Source: Hydrogenoanaerobacterium sp032017025 | GTDB taxonomy: Bacteria > Bacillota > Clostridia > Oscillospirales > Ruminococcaceae | Direction: 5' to 3' | Length of the DNA: 64,000 bases | NCBI RefSeq assembly: GCF_032017025.1 | Contig: NZ_DALZQO010000012.1 | Location: 21,406 to 85,405 of the forward strand | Part shown: piece after piece, positions 8,804 to 17,775 of the stretch | How the letters are laid out: every line of letters begins with the position of its first letter | How positions within the stretch are numbered: position 1 is the first letter of the stretch | The notes under the pieces: generated by a model | The model's database searches: none | Seen by the model: only the letters and a program-made list of their open reading frames with translations | Told to the model about the DNA's origin: nothing | Made by a program: the position numbers and the translations under genes

Positions 8804-9003
8804 CAGACAGCTTGGAGTGGGCTCGACAGAAAAATGAACCGAGCGGCCACCGAGCAAAATGTGATCGGTAAGGACATATCGGATTAGCAGCGGCAATTTG
8901 CCGCAGACAGCTTGGAGTGGGCTCGACAGAAAAATGAACCGAGCGGCCACCGAGCAAATTATAATCGGTAAGGCCATGTCGGATTAGCAGCGGCAATTTG
9001 CCG
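8804..9003 (+). repeat. Tandem repeat, 100-base unit, two visible copies
   Basis: Copies at 8804-8903 and 8904-9003 begin CAGACAGCTTGGAGTGGGCT and differ only at a handful of positions in the second half. Each unit ends with a perfect inverted repeat, GCGGCAA-T-TTGCCGC, and carries GCTCG...CGAGC elements that could pair. The array ends directly at the Shine-Dalgarno site of the fusion gene at 9021. An open frame crosses the units on the minus strand, but only because the unit lacks stops there. Confidence 0.9.
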
Positions 9004-9020
9004 CAGAAGGGGGTGCCAGA

Positions 9021-11798
9021 GTGGTTGCAGAAATCATTGGGGTGGGAGCCGGGCTTTTGTCGGGCGACATCATCAATCAAAATGTAGAGTTTCTTTCCGG
9101 TGAGCTTGCGGCTTTCGGAATCGACCTGCAGTTTCAATCCACTGTTGGCGACAACAAGCTGCGTTTGCAGAAGTGCCTCGCGCACGCACTCGAGCGCAGC
9201 GATCTTGTAATCCTCATGGGGGGCATTGGCCCCACAGCGGACGACATAACCAAACAAACCATAGTAGAAGGCATTGGCAGCTCGCTAGAGCTACACGAGG
9301 CAAGCCTTGAGCACATCAAACAGGTATACCAAAAAAACGGCAAGACCATGCCGCCCGAGTGTATGAAGCAGGCAATGCTGCCCAAGGGCGCAACGGTATT
9401 CCCCAACAAACGGGGCACCTCGCCGGGTTGTGCCATTTCGGCGGGCGCACAGTGTATGCTGATTTTACCCGAAAACCCGCGTGAGTTGGGGCCAATGTTT
9501 CTGGAACATGTTTACGGCTATCTTGCTGATTTTGCCAAAGACGAAATTGCCTGCCGTACGCTGCGTGTTGCAGGGCTGGCACCGCTTACGGTTGCACAGC
9601 AGCTTGACGACCTTACCCGCGGCGGCAACCCGGTTTTAGCGCTTTACCCAATGGGCAGCGACAAGGTAATGCTGCGTGTGACAGGCAGGGCAAAAACCAA
9701 AGAGCAGGCAGAAAGCCTGTGTACACCCGTGGTGGAAAGCATTATGAAGCGGATGGGGCGCTATGTAATTAGTAAAGGTGCAGCGCCGCGCCCGCAAAAC
9801 GACACAGAAATGGTGAAAGCGGCTGCAAGCGACGGGGGCAGCAAGCCGCCGCAAAAACGCCGCTGGTACCAAAATATTTTCCCGCAAAAGGGCGATGACG
9901 GTAAGGAAATTATCCTTAAACTGGTGCTGATTGTGGCAGTTGTGGTGCTGCTTGGCTCACTGGGCTACATTGTTCATTATTACTACGCTGCAAACGCCAA
10001 CCGCCAGTTGGTAGAAGGCATGGAAAGCATGTTCTCTGAGGGCGAAAACTACGAGGTGCCGGAGGGCTACCCCAAGGATTACCTGAAAAAGTTTATTCCT
10101 TGGTGGGAGATTAACCGCGACGTTGCCGGCAGAATCGAAATTGAAGGTACTCCGCTGAAATATGCGATTGTGCAAGCGGATGACAACGATTTTTACTTGC
10201 GCCGTACCTTCTATAAAAAAGATGATAAGCATGGTGTGCCGTTTGTTGATTTCCGTGTAAACCTGAAAAAGGAAAGCACCAACACCGTTATTTACGGGCA
10301 CAACATGACAGACGGGCAGATCTTCGGTGAGCTGATCAACTATAAAAACCTGGAGTATTACAAGAAGAACCCGGTGATTAAGTTTGATAGCGTCTACCGT
10401 GAGGGCAAGTATAAAATTGCTGCGGTGATTGTTACAAAGGCAAACGACCCGCAGTTTATGTACCACGATTTTATCGAACCGAAAAACGACAAAGAAATGA
10501 ACGAGTTCATCAAAAAGATGCAGCAGCGCTCGCTTATCAACACCACGGTGGATGTAAAGCCCGGCGATAAGCTGATTACACTTTCCACCTGCGATTACTC
10601 GTTCCGCGACCCTACTACCAATGAGCGTATCGCACGCTTTGTCGTGATTGGGCGCAAGGTGCGACCCGGCGAAAGTGCCGAGGTTGATACTGCAAATGCA
10701 AAGATGAACCCCAACCCCTTGATGCCGGACGCTTATTACAATTCGTCCAGCCAGCCGAGCAGCAGTTCCTCTGTTTCGAGCAGCAGCTCGTCAAGCTCCA
10801 GCAGTTCATCGAGCAGTTCTTCCAGTTCCAGCAGCGAGACAACAAGTGACGAGGTGAGCAGCGAAACCAGCAGCTCCTCCAGTTCGAGCAGCAGTTCTTC
10901 AAGCTCCAACAGTTCAAGCTCGTCCAGTTCCTCCGCCTCAAGCAGTGAGGAAAGTACGTCCAGTTCTGAACCGCCAAAATCGAGCTCATCGGAGGAATCC
11001 AGCAAGGATTCCTCCGATGAACCCGATGATTCGGGCGGTGCGCGCATTGCCCGAACCGATTTGGTGACGGTGGATGGCGAAGAGCTTGAGGCGTTTGACG
11101 CAGTATGCGGTATGGTGCAAAATGAAACAGGCGGCACGTATAAAACCGAGGCGCTCAAGGCGCAGGCGGTTGCGATATACAGCAGGCTGGTGGCACGCGG
11201 CGGTACAGTTACCGGAATGCCAATGCGAACCCCCAACAGTACTGTGCAAAAAGCGGTGAAAGCAGTATGGGGCGATATGGTGCTATATGGCAGCAAGCCC
11301 ATCGATGTATACTTCTATTCCACCTCAGCGGGCATGACCAACACCTCAAAAGAGGTATGGGGAGGCGCGCTCAACGGGCACAACCAAAATATAGACAGCC
11401 ACTGGGATGAAAGCTCGCGTTACTACGGAATGGAAACCGCATTCTCAAAGGATACCGTGATTGACAAGGTTTACGGCAAACTGAATGTTGACCTCGAAGG
11501 TGTGCCAGAGGACGAATGGTTTCGTGTGGACAGCAAAACCGGAGGCGGCTACAACGACAAAATGACTGTAGGAGGCACCAAAAAAACGACCGGTCGCGTG
11601 ATACGTGAAAATGTACTGGGGCTGAAATCGGCCGCATTTGATTGGCATTTTTCAGGCGACAAAGTAATCTTTACTACATATGGCTACGGTCACGGCTGTG
11701 GTATGAGCCAAAACGGCGCAAACGAGATGGCGAAGGAAGGCTACAGCTACACCGAAATTTTAGAACACTACTACCCGGGATGCAGTGTAGGGCAATAA
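9021..11798 (+). CDS. CinA/MoCF domain - class B sortase - SpoIID fusion protein
   Basis: A continuous 925-residue frame with GTG start behind GAAGGGGGTG. Residues 1-260 match the N-terminal half of CinA: EIIGVGAGLLSGDIINQN, LMGGIGPTADDITKQT, PNKRGTSPGC; the nicotinamide deamidase half is absent. A lysine-rich stretch and membrane helix follow (about 297-325). A class B sortase comes next, with His427 (YGHNM), Cys524 (TLSTCDY) and probable Arg539 (ARFVVIG). A nearly pure serine linker (about 572-672) leads to a SpoIID/LytB-like domain with Glu702 in QNETGG, STSAGMTN and GYGHGCGMSQNGA. By topology the CinA part would be cytoplasmic, and the sortase and glycan-acting domain outside. Each domain is well known; their joint role is not. 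Confidence 0.9.
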   Translation: MVAEIIGVGAGLLSGDIINQNVEFLSGELAAFGIDLQFQSTVGDNKLRLQKCLAHALERSDLVILMGGIGPTADDITKQTIVEGIGSSLELHEASLEHIKQVYQKNGKTMPPECMKQAMLPKGATVFPNKRGTSPGCAISAGAQCMLILPENPRELGPMFLEHVYGYLADFAKDEIACRTLRVAGLAPLTVAQQLDDLTRGGNPVLALYPMGSDKVMLRVTGRAKTKEQAESLCTPVVESIMKRMGRYVISKGAAPRPQNDTEMVKAAASDGGSKPPQKRRWYQNIFPQKGDDGKEIILKLVLIVAVVVLLGSLGYIVHYYYAANANRQLVEGMESMFSEGENYEVPEGYPKDYLKKFIPWWEINRDVAGRIEIEGTPLKYAIVQADDNDFYLRRTFYKKDDKHGVPFVDFRVNLKKESTNTVIYGHNMTDGQIFGELINYKNLEYYKKNPVIKFDSVYREGKYKIAAVIVTKANDPQFMYHDFIEPKNDKEMNEFIKKMQQRSLINTTVDVKPGDKLITLSTCDYSFRDPTTNERIARFVVIGRKVRPGESAEVDTANAKMNPNPLMPDAYYNSSSQPSSSSSVSSSSSSSSSSSSSSSSSSSSETTSDEVSSETSSSSSSSSSSSSSNSSSSSSSSASSSEESTSSSEPPKSSSSEESSKDSSDEPDDSGGARIARTDLVTVDGEELEAFDAVCGMVQNETGGTYKTEALKAQAVAIYSRLVARGGTVTGMPMRTPNSTVQKAVKAVWGDMVLYGSKPIDVYFYSTSAGMTNTSKEVWGGALNGHNQNIDSHWDESSRYYGMETAFSKDTVIDKVYGKLNVDLEGVPEDEWFRVDSKTGGGYNDKMTVGGTKKTTGRVIRENVLGLKSAAFDWHFSGDKVIFTTYGYGHGCGMSQNGANEMAKEGYSYTEILEHYYPGCSVGQ

Positions 11799-11833
11799 AA
11801 AGCACCACTTCAATGTGTGAAGCGGTGCTTTTT
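11797..11833. terminator. Bidirectional terminator
   Basis: AAAAAGCACC-A-CTTCA pairs with TGAAG-C-GGTGCTTTTT. It follows the fusion gene and faces the end of the convergent membrane-protein gene. Confidence 0.88.
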
Positions 11834-11850
11834 ATTTATGTATTTTTAGT

Positions 11851-12195
11851 TTAGTAAGATTTGATCAAGGTAATGTTGCCGATGAAAGGAAGTGGCTTGG
11901 CCTCAAGCTTGCAGACGTTTACAATACCAAGAATTGCAAGAATGAAAATTGCAAGGCTGCCAACGCCGCTGATGGTAACGCTCAAAAAGGGGAGAATAAA
12001 GGCAACGGCATTTGTTACAATACCCAGTGCAACAGCGGTAAGGAACAAAACAAGCCCCTGATTTGCATGGTACTGTGCAAATTTATTTTCTTTTCCGGCC
12101 AGCAACGGAATTAAAAATAAAAGACTGATGTATGCAAAGATAGAAAGAACCTTGCCCTGCTCTGCCTCTTGCTTGTCAATTTCGATAGTATTCAT
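11851..12195 (-). CDS. Small membrane protein, DUF4870/Tic20-like
   Basis: 114 residues with about three hydrophobic segments: LSIFAYISLLFLIPLLAG, VLFLTAVALGIVTNAVAFIL and a third from about 83. The phrase KFAQYHANQGLVLFL is characteristic of the DUF4870/Tic20-like family of small membrane proteins, whose biochemical role is unknown. An ATG at 12210 is the longest start, but GGAGGG lies directly after it and serves the ATG at 12195. A candidate promoter, TTGCGC-17-TATTAT, is at 12229-12257 on the minus strand. Confidence 0.75.
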   Translation of the reverse strand: MNTIEIDKQEAEQGKVLSIFAYISLLFLIPLLAGKENKFAQYHANQGLVLFLTAVALGIVTNAVAFILPFLSVTISGVGSLAIFILAILGIVNVCKLEAKPLPFIGNITLIKSY

Positions 12196-12474
12196 TTTAA
12201 AACCCTCCATTATAAATTTATCGCCTATATAATACCATATTTTACACTTTAGCGCAATGAGATGTTGTGAAAATTAGCATAAAAAATACAAAAAAATTTG
12301 GCGATTCATATAGCAGTAAAACTCTAAATATAGAGCGAAGATATAATATAAGAGAATAAAAAAGCAGGCAGTATTCTGTGCACACTACCTGCTTTGCGCG
12401 TAATATCAGTTTTAGATATCATATGATTTTAAGTTGGAATTTGAACTGTCATCACAAAGATTATGCTCATAATC
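12196..12474. other. Intergenic, mostly empty, with one hairpin
   Basis: AT-rich. The only clear structure is at 12361-12395, where AAAGCAGG-C-AGT pairs with ACT-A-CCTGCTTT; this fits a terminator for the minus-strand reading frame at 12475-12807. No coding sequence seen. Confidence 0.5.
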
Positions 12475-12807
12475 TTATGTACAATTAAAATTAGTTTTTC
12501 TTGTAACAGAAACACAGCCAAGAACAATATTCTCCAAAGCTACAGCAAAAGTAATCCATAAAGAATTAGAGAAAGCCTTAAAAAACCGATAAACAGACCA
12601 ACTATCATCTCCAAGGAATGGCTTAAAAAAACTAATACATACTATACCATCGTTCACATCGATAAAAGTAGAGTTTAAATAGTTTATTCCTAAATCAACG
12701 CTAATAAACAATGCGACCGCTAAAATACCTAATGACACTATTCTTAACTTCTTAATTGTTAAATACCTCCTAATAAAATATAAGTAATTTTCTCTTGATT
12801 TTATCAT
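12475..12807 (-). CDS. Possible small membrane protein, AT-rich
   Basis: A 110-codon frame with one clear hydrophobic segment (IVSLGILAVALFISVDLGI) and a second weaker one. Not recognised. The first ATG has no ribosome site. A clear AGGAGG occurs inside the frame (minus strand, near 12768) followed after nine bases only by ATT, so the true start is uncertain. Base composition is much more A+T rich than the genes on either side, and it lies beside a tRNA remnant, so it could be leftover accessory DNA. A hairpin follows its stop. Confidence 0.3.
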   Translation of the reverse strand: MIKSRENYLYFIRRYLTIKKLRIVSLGILAVALFISVDLGINYLNSTFIDVNDGIVCISFFKPFLGDDSWSVYRFFKAFSNSLWITFAVALENIVLGCVSVTRKTNFNCT

Positions 12808-12816
12808 AGCTAAAAT

Positions 12817-12858
12817 AAAAAGTCATGCATGGGTTCAAACACTCATGCATGACTTTTT
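12817..12858. terminator. Perfect 15-bp terminator hairpin after the tRNA remnant
   Basis: AAAAAGTCATGCATG pairs exactly with CATGCATGACTTTTT. On the minus strand it lies directly after the CCA end of the tRNA-like sequence, where a tRNA terminator is expected. Confidence 0.8.
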
Positions 12859-12859
12859 A

Positions 12860-12936
12860 TGGTAATCCACCGGAAATTCGAACTCCCAACCTTATGGATG
12901 AAACCGTATGCGCTTGCTAGGTAAACTCAACACAAA
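12860..12936 (-). pseudogene. Degenerate tRNA-Met-like remnant
   Basis: On the minus strand the 3' half reads like a tRNA: an AAGGTTG stretch, GGGAGTTCGAAT T-arm, and an ATTACCA end. The phrase CGCATACGGTTTCAT resembles the anticodon arm of elongator tRNA-Met. The 5' acceptor strand (AATCCAC expected) is not found and the D-arm is weak, so a functional cloverleaf is unlikely. Decayed tRNA halves often mark old integration events. Confidence 0.5.
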
Positions 12937-13000
12937 TCACCAAAGTAGTTAGGAGCAGGTCTACGCATAGTCTGGTTTTGAGTAAAGCATCAAAATATTA

Positions 13001-14236
13001 TCAGCACTTTGTTTTGACACCGCTCTTGCTTACAACCTTTTGCAAAGCAAGGTTTGCAACGAAACAGATAATAGGGAAGATGGCTGCGAATGCCATGCCA
13101 ACACGCAAACCCACCTGCTCGCCGCCTGTACTGGTGGCGGCAATGCTATCGGCTACCAGCCCAACAATAAAAGCACCGCTCGATGCTCCTACATCACCCG
13201 AAGCACTCATCAAGGCAAACAGGCTGGCTCCTGCCGTGGGCAAATTGCGGCCAACAATCGAAACACTACCCGGCCACAGCAAGCTGGCACTAAAGCCCGT
13301 CAATGCACAGGCAATCAGCCCGACAGCAGGAGATGCGGATAATGCTGCAATGAGATAAAGAGAGGCAGACATCAGCGACCCCCAGAGCATTAGCTTATGC
13401 AAATCTGCCTTACTGCCTGCAATTGCATACAAGGTACGGCCAACTGCCAACATGAGTGCAAAACCGCAAGCCCCCAGTATGTCACCCATAGACTTTGGGA
13501 TAAGCAAACCGCGCTCAATAAATGCGGATGCCCACTGTGCCATGGTAACCTCGGTTGCTCCCCCGAAAATAATTGCTACTACAGCCAGTAAAAACACAGG
13601 TTGACGCACCAGCTGCGAAATAGGCATAGCCTCATGGTGGCTTACACGCTGTACCAGAGGCACAGCGGTAAAGAGAACGGAACTGATAACAGGGGCAGCC
13701 GCCCACATGAGGATAATTGCCTGCCAACAATGCTCTCCCCACAGCCACAGCAACAAAGTGGTTGCCGGAATGAACAGAATCTGTCCCCATGCAAAAAAGG
13801 AATGCATAAGGCTCATCTGCTGGCTGCGCTTGTCGTCATCGGTCGGCAAAGCATCGAGTATTGGGCTTAGCAACAGCTCCTGCAAGCCGCCGCCTGCGGC
13901 AAATACCATGATGCTAATACAAAATCCCATAAACACATTATCGCCAAACAGCTGTGGGCTGAGTGCAAACAGCACCAAGCCCAAGCTGCTAACCAATGGC
14001 GCTGCCACAGCAAATCTACGAAAGCCATAGCAATCAACAGGCTTGCTAAAGATAATATCGGAGGCAACCTGTGTGCAGAAGTTGAGCGTAACCAAAATGC
14101 CAAACTGGGTATAGCTTAGTCCACAGGTGTTCTTGAGCGGTATAAGCAGTATAGGAAAAACGCTACTAATTGCTTGGAGAAAGTTAGCGAGGCAGCAGGC
14201 AAACACCGTGTGCCTATATTGCAGCTTGCTTTTCAT
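13001..14236 (-). CDS. Major facilitator superfamily transporter
   Basis: 411 residues with about twelve hydrophobic segments and the small-residue patterns of MFS carriers, e.g. SYTQFGILVTLNF and SASLLWPGSVSIVG. It is the last gene of the minus-strand carbohydrate operon, twelve bases after the hydrolase gene, so a sugar or a sugar-derived product is a reasonable guess; the substrate cannot be read from sequence. A GTG at 14242 is the longest start, but AGAGGG is spaced for the ATG at 14236. Confidence 0.85.
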   Translation of the reverse strand: MKSKLQYRHTVFACCLANFLQAISSVFPILLIPLKNTCGLSYTQFGILVTLNFCTQVASDIIFSKPVDCYGFRRFAVAAPLVSSLGLVLFALSPQLFGDNVFMGFCISIMVFAAGGGLQELLLSPILDALPTDDDKRSQQMSLMHSFFAWGQILFIPATTLLLWLWGEHCWQAIILMWAAAPVISSVLFTAVPLVQRVSHHEAMPISQLVRQPVFLLAVVAIIFGGATEVTMAQWASAFIERGLLIPKSMGDILGACGFALMLAVGRTLYAIAGSKADLHKLMLWGSLMSASLYLIAALSASPAVGLIACALTGFSASLLWPGSVSIVGRNLPTAGASLFALMSASGDVGASSGAFIVGLVADSIAATSTGGEQVGLRVGMAFAAIFPIICFVANLALQKVVSKSGVKTKC

Positions 14237-14248
14237 GGGCACGGCCCT

Positions 14249-15952
14249 CTAAACTCTCTTTGCTATTTCTTCATTCACTCTACGGCGCAGGTGCAGCAGA
14301 TAGTCGGCACCCTCGGGGTATTGCTTAAAGGTTAGCTTGTAGTCAAGATCATGGTGAATCAGATTCTCTACAAAATTGCGGTCAGTCAGGCTTTGGAGCA
14401 GGGCAAGTGCACGCATATCGGCATAACCCTCCATTTGCACCTCATTGCGTATTGAGCTATAAACATCACCGCCAGGGGCAGGGTATACCAGATATGGGTC
14501 ACCCGAGGGAAATGCAAATTCACAATCAGACACTCTATACGGGTCGATAGCCCGTCGTGAGAACTGGGAATTGTAGAAGTTGTAGCCCCAATGCAAGAAG
14601 CCCTTAATATCGTAGAGGTACATCAGCACACCCATGATACGATTGCGCGCACTGGGCATTGCAAAGAAACGGTTGGGTACATGGTCGCTCTGGGCACAGC
14701 AGTAGTATACCCACAGGTCGGGCACTCCGTTATCGATAAATGGCTGAATATGGTCGTTGGCAGGTATTGGATGAGACACCAGTTCTCTCTTGTAAAACTC
14801 ATAACTGCTCAATGCATCCATAACAATATATCCGTCCAACAGGTCTTCTATCTGCTTCTTGGCCGCAAGGTAGCTGTCCATATGCTCCTCATTGGGCTCA
14901 TCCGAGATATGAAAACGCAGCTGTTCACGGGTATATCCCTTGCCATGCAGGTATTCTATCAGCTGCGGGACAAATGCCTCGAGGAACGCACGATACTCGA
15001 GTGAGGTGGCAGGGACGTCCCAGCCAAAAATGCGTTTCTCGCAGCCGTCAACAGTTGCAATAATTTTGGGTGTGGCATAGGCTCCCCACTGCGTGAAGAA
15101 GTGCGCAAGCTCGAGATGAGAAATTTTGTATTTGCGGCACAGGTCACACCAGCGGCCAAGCTGTGCAAAGTCAAAGCTGTAACGGCTGCCATTTTTCTCA
15201 ATGTTCACAAGCTGCACTGTGGTGCGCTCGCCGCCCACCTGTGTATCAAGCGGGGGAGTAAATATTGGGGTAAGCAACATATTGACACCTGCCTGCTGCC
15301 CTGCAAATCGAATAAAGTTCTCCATGATGCGCCAATGCTCGTCTCCCAGTGCAGCAACATGGTAATAGTTAGCAAGGCAGTCTGCATGAAACCATTCGGT
15401 GTGCAGCAGCGTCTGCGGCGGAAGCTGTTTGTTGATGATCTCGAGTGTAATGTCTTGCTGCCAGTTCCATGCCGAGGCAGCGCTGCAATCAATTGTCACA
15501 CCGTTGCTCATAAGATAGGTGGTGTCGGCAACCGATTTTACAGTAAGGGTATAACTGCCCGCCTTCACCTTATCCAGCGGTATGTCTACCCATAAGCTGC
15601 GGTACTGGCTGTCAATTGGGGCAACCCGACCGGTACTGGGGGTTAGCAGGTCGGGGAACAAGCCGGGCTGTGTGGTTAGGTAGTTCTTGTCGCGCCCTGC
15701 CCAGCAGGGGTACTGCCCCGGAATCAGCTCGACATTACGCAGCTGTACGGGTGCCGGTGAGCCCTCTACCGAGAGAGTAAATGGCTGCCATGCGGCACCG
15801 TTGTGCCCGTCGGTGCATGTGTATACAATCTGGAAGGATACGCGATCACCAAGTAGCGCTGACAGCTTGAAATCATGAGAAACAGCAGCAGGACGTTTGT
15901 GAGCAAAGACCTTTTCCAATGAGTGGGTAATAAAAAACTCATACTGTGGCAT
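14249..15952 (-). CDS. GH123-like glycoside hydrolase (DUF4091 region)
   Basis: 567 residues without signal peptide, so probably cytoplasmic. An N-terminal beta-sandwich part (about 1-175) precedes a barrel. The motif FHISDEPNEEH places neighbouring acids Asp351-Glu352, which matches the adjacent Asp-Glu pair of GH123 beta-N-acetylgalactosaminidases working by substrate-assisted catalysis. Aromatic-rich segments such as DLWVYYCCAQ and GFLHWGYNFYN fit a sugar cleft and the DUF4091 region. It lies between ABC permease and MFS genes in one operon, so it likely degrades the imported glycan. Substrate specificity (GalNAc or other amino sugar) is inferred from the family only. ATG is behind AAGAGGAGACAAACGGT. 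Confidence 0.75.
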   Translation of the reverse strand: MPQYEFFITHSLEKVFAHKRPAAVSHDFKLSALLGDRVSFQIVYTCTDGHNGAAWQPFTLSVEGSPAPVQLRNVELIPGQYPCWAGRDKNYLTTQPGLFPDLLTPSTGRVAPIDSQYRSLWVDIPLDKVKAGSYTLTVKSVADTTYLMSNGVTIDCSAASAWNWQQDITLEIINKQLPPQTLLHTEWFHADCLANYYHVAALGDEHWRIMENFIRFAGQQAGVNMLLTPIFTPPLDTQVGGERTTVQLVNIEKNGSRYSFDFAQLGRWCDLCRKYKISHLELAHFFTQWGAYATPKIIATVDGCEKRIFGWDVPATSLEYRAFLEAFVPQLIEYLHGKGYTREQLRFHISDEPNEEHMDSYLAAKKQIEDLLDGYIVMDALSSYEFYKRELVSHPIPANDHIQPFIDNGVPDLWVYYCCAQSDHVPNRFFAMPSARNRIMGVLMYLYDIKGFLHWGYNFYNSQFSRRAIDPYRVSDCEFAFPSGDPYLVYPAPGGDVYSSIRNEVQMEGYADMRALALLQSLTDRNFVENLIHHDLDYKLTFKQYPEGADYLLHLRRRVNEEIAKRV

Positions 15953-15990
15953 ACCGTTTGTCTCCTCTTATTTTTTTATAGGCTATATCC

Positions 15991-16812
15991 CTAGCCCTTG
16001 ATACCGCTTAGCGCAATGCCCTCTACAAATTGCTTTTGCAGGCAGATGTACAAAATAAACGGCGGCAGGAATGCCAAGGTAGAGCCCGCCATAACCAGAC
16101 CATAATTAGTTGCATAGCTGCCCTTGAGTGCAGATATAGCAAGGGTAAGCGTTTGCATATGCGGCTTGGTAGAGATAACCAGAGGCCACAGAAAATCGTT
16201 CCATGTACTGATAAAGGTAAAGATGGTAAGAGAGATGAGTACCGGCTTAATAAGTGGAATAACAATTGTAACAAATATGCGGTTTTCTCCGCAGCCATCA
16301 ATGCGTGCAGCCTCCAGCAGCTCGTCTGGAACGTTGACCATGAACTGACGAATAAGGAAGATGCCAAATGCATTGATGATGGGTAAAAAAAGCGCAGCAT
16401 AGGTATTAAGCATACCTGCATTTTTCATCATTGTGAATACAGGTATTAGGGTAACCTGCCCGGGAATCATCAGTGTAGCTAAAAAAATAGAAAACAGCAG
16501 ATCACGTCCGGGAAACTTCTTTTTAGCAAAGGCATAAGCGGCCATTGAGCTAAAGAGACAGTTAAATACGCAGGCGCACGTAGTAACGATAACACTGTTC
16601 TTAAAGTTAGAAAGCAGATTAAAATTTTTGAAAACACGACCATAGTTGATAAGGCTGAAGTCGGTACCCGAGAAATCAAGGTTGAGAACGGTTTTTTGTG
16701 TAAATGAGATGAGCCCCATATACACAAACGGGCTAAATGCAAATACTGCAAAGCAGAGAAGAACAGCTCCCATTACAATTTTGATAAGTAATTTCTTTGC
16801 CTTTGGACTCAC
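15991..16812 (-). CDS. Carbohydrate ABC transporter permease (MalG type)
   Basis: 273 residues, six predicted membrane helices. The EAA loop that docks on the ATPase reads LLEAARIDGCGENRIF followed by IVIPLIKP. GTG start at 16812, three bases from the stop of the preceding permease; a GGGAG site lies inside that gene. It pairs with the upstream permease and lipoprotein to form a CUT1-type importer. No ATPase gene is in the operon, so a shared MsmK-like ATPase encoded elsewhere is likely. Confidence 0.93.
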   Translation of the reverse strand: MSPKAKKLLIKIVMGAVLLCFAVFAFSPFVYMGLISFTQKTVLNLDFSGTDFSLINYGRVFKNFNLLSNFKNSVIVTTCACVFNCLFSSMAAYAFAKKKFPGRDLLFSIFLATLMIPGQVTLIPVFTMMKNAGMLNTYAALFLPIINAFGIFLIRQFMVNVPDELLEAARIDGCGENRIFVTIVIPLIKPVLISLTIFTFISTWNDFLWPLVISTKPHMQTLTLAISALKGSYATNYGLVMAGSTLAFLPPFILYICLQKQFVEGIALSGIKG

Positions 16813-16814
16813 AG

Positions 16815-17693
16815 TTAGTCACGCTCCCTTCCACCACGCAGAATTAGTTTTTGTGCACCCGATATAAGCATGACAAATAAAAACATAAGCAGAGCAATCG
16901 CACTGGCGTAGCCCATGTTATACTCCTTGAACGCAGTGTTGTAGATGGTGAGCACAAGGGTAACGGTACTAAGCCCCGGGCCGCCGCCTGTCATGGTATG
17001 CACCATATCAAAAACCTGGAAGGACCAGATAGTGCCCAGCGTTACTACAAGGAAAGTGACAGGTGCCAAACTGGGCATGGTTATGCGGAAAAACCGCTGA
17101 ATGGGTGTTGCTCCATCCACCTGAGCAGCCTCGTAAAGGCTGCGTGGAATATCCATAATTCCTGCAAAGTATATAACAAGGAAGTAGCCTACATTCTTCC
17201 AAATAGTTGCCATGCAAATACTTATCAGAGCTGTGCTCTTGCCGCCAAGCCAGTTTACAGGGTTGGCCCCCAATGTTTTGATTAGATCATTTGCTACACC
17301 GGTAGGCGAAAGAATGATGGACCATAGTGTACCTACCAGTACAGATGAAGCAATAACCGGTACAAATAGTGCGCTCTTAATAAAATTACCAAAGCGATTG
17401 TGGAACAGCTCCGCAATAACAGCCGCCAGCAACAGTGCAAGAATTGTCTGTATAGGTACCGTTATCAGCGTGAACAGTGCCGTGTTTTTGAGTGATGCCC
17501 ATATGTAAGGATCTGAGAGCATTCTCTCGTAATTGGCAAGGCCTACCCACTGTGCGGGCTGCATGATGTTATACTTGGTAAAACTAAGCCCAAGGTTCAT
17601 GAAGATAGGTATTATCGAAAATATCATAATGAGGATAGTACTGGGTAACACATAGAGAATGCCCTGTAGTACCTCACGGGTTTTCTTACTCAT
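16815..17693 (-). CDS. Carbohydrate ABC transporter permease (MalF/UgpA type)
   Basis: 292 residues, six membrane helices, with the EAA loop SLYEAAQVDGATPIQRFF and ITMPSLAP. First of the two permeases after the binding protein, with ATG behind GGGGGAGACTTT. CUT1 importers of oligosaccharides have this arrangement. The substrate is likely the glycan attacked by the GH123-like enzyme. Confidence 0.93.
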   Translation of the reverse strand: MSKKTREVLQGILYVLPSTILIMIFSIIPIFMNLGLSFTKYNIMQPAQWVGLANYERMLSDPYIWASLKNTALFTLITVPIQTILALLLAAVIAELFHNRFGNFIKSALFVPVIASSVLVGTLWSIILSPTGVANDLIKTLGANPVNWLGGKSTALISICMATIWKNVGYFLVIYFAGIMDIPRSLYEAAQVDGATPIQRFFRITMPSLAPVTFLVVTLGTIWSFQVFDMVHTMTGGGPGLSTVTLVLTIYNTAFKEYNMGYASAIALLMFLFVMLISGAQKLILRGGRERD

Positions 17694-17775
17694 AAAGTCT
17701 CCCCCATTTGTTCAAAACGCAGGCAGATAGACTGGCCATCTGCCTGCGTCAGGCGATTATTGTGTGGTAACAGTA

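Noticed and set aside
8637..9257. Minus-strand ORF through the tandem repeats and gap
   Set aside because: It consists of the repeat unit, unknown bases and antisense of the fusion gene; open only because the unit lacks stops in that frame.
10615..11302. Minus-strand Leu/Glu-rich and Cys/Trp-rich ORFs
   Set aside because: Antisense of the serine-codon linker of the fusion gene; the composition follows from the AGC/TCC repeats.
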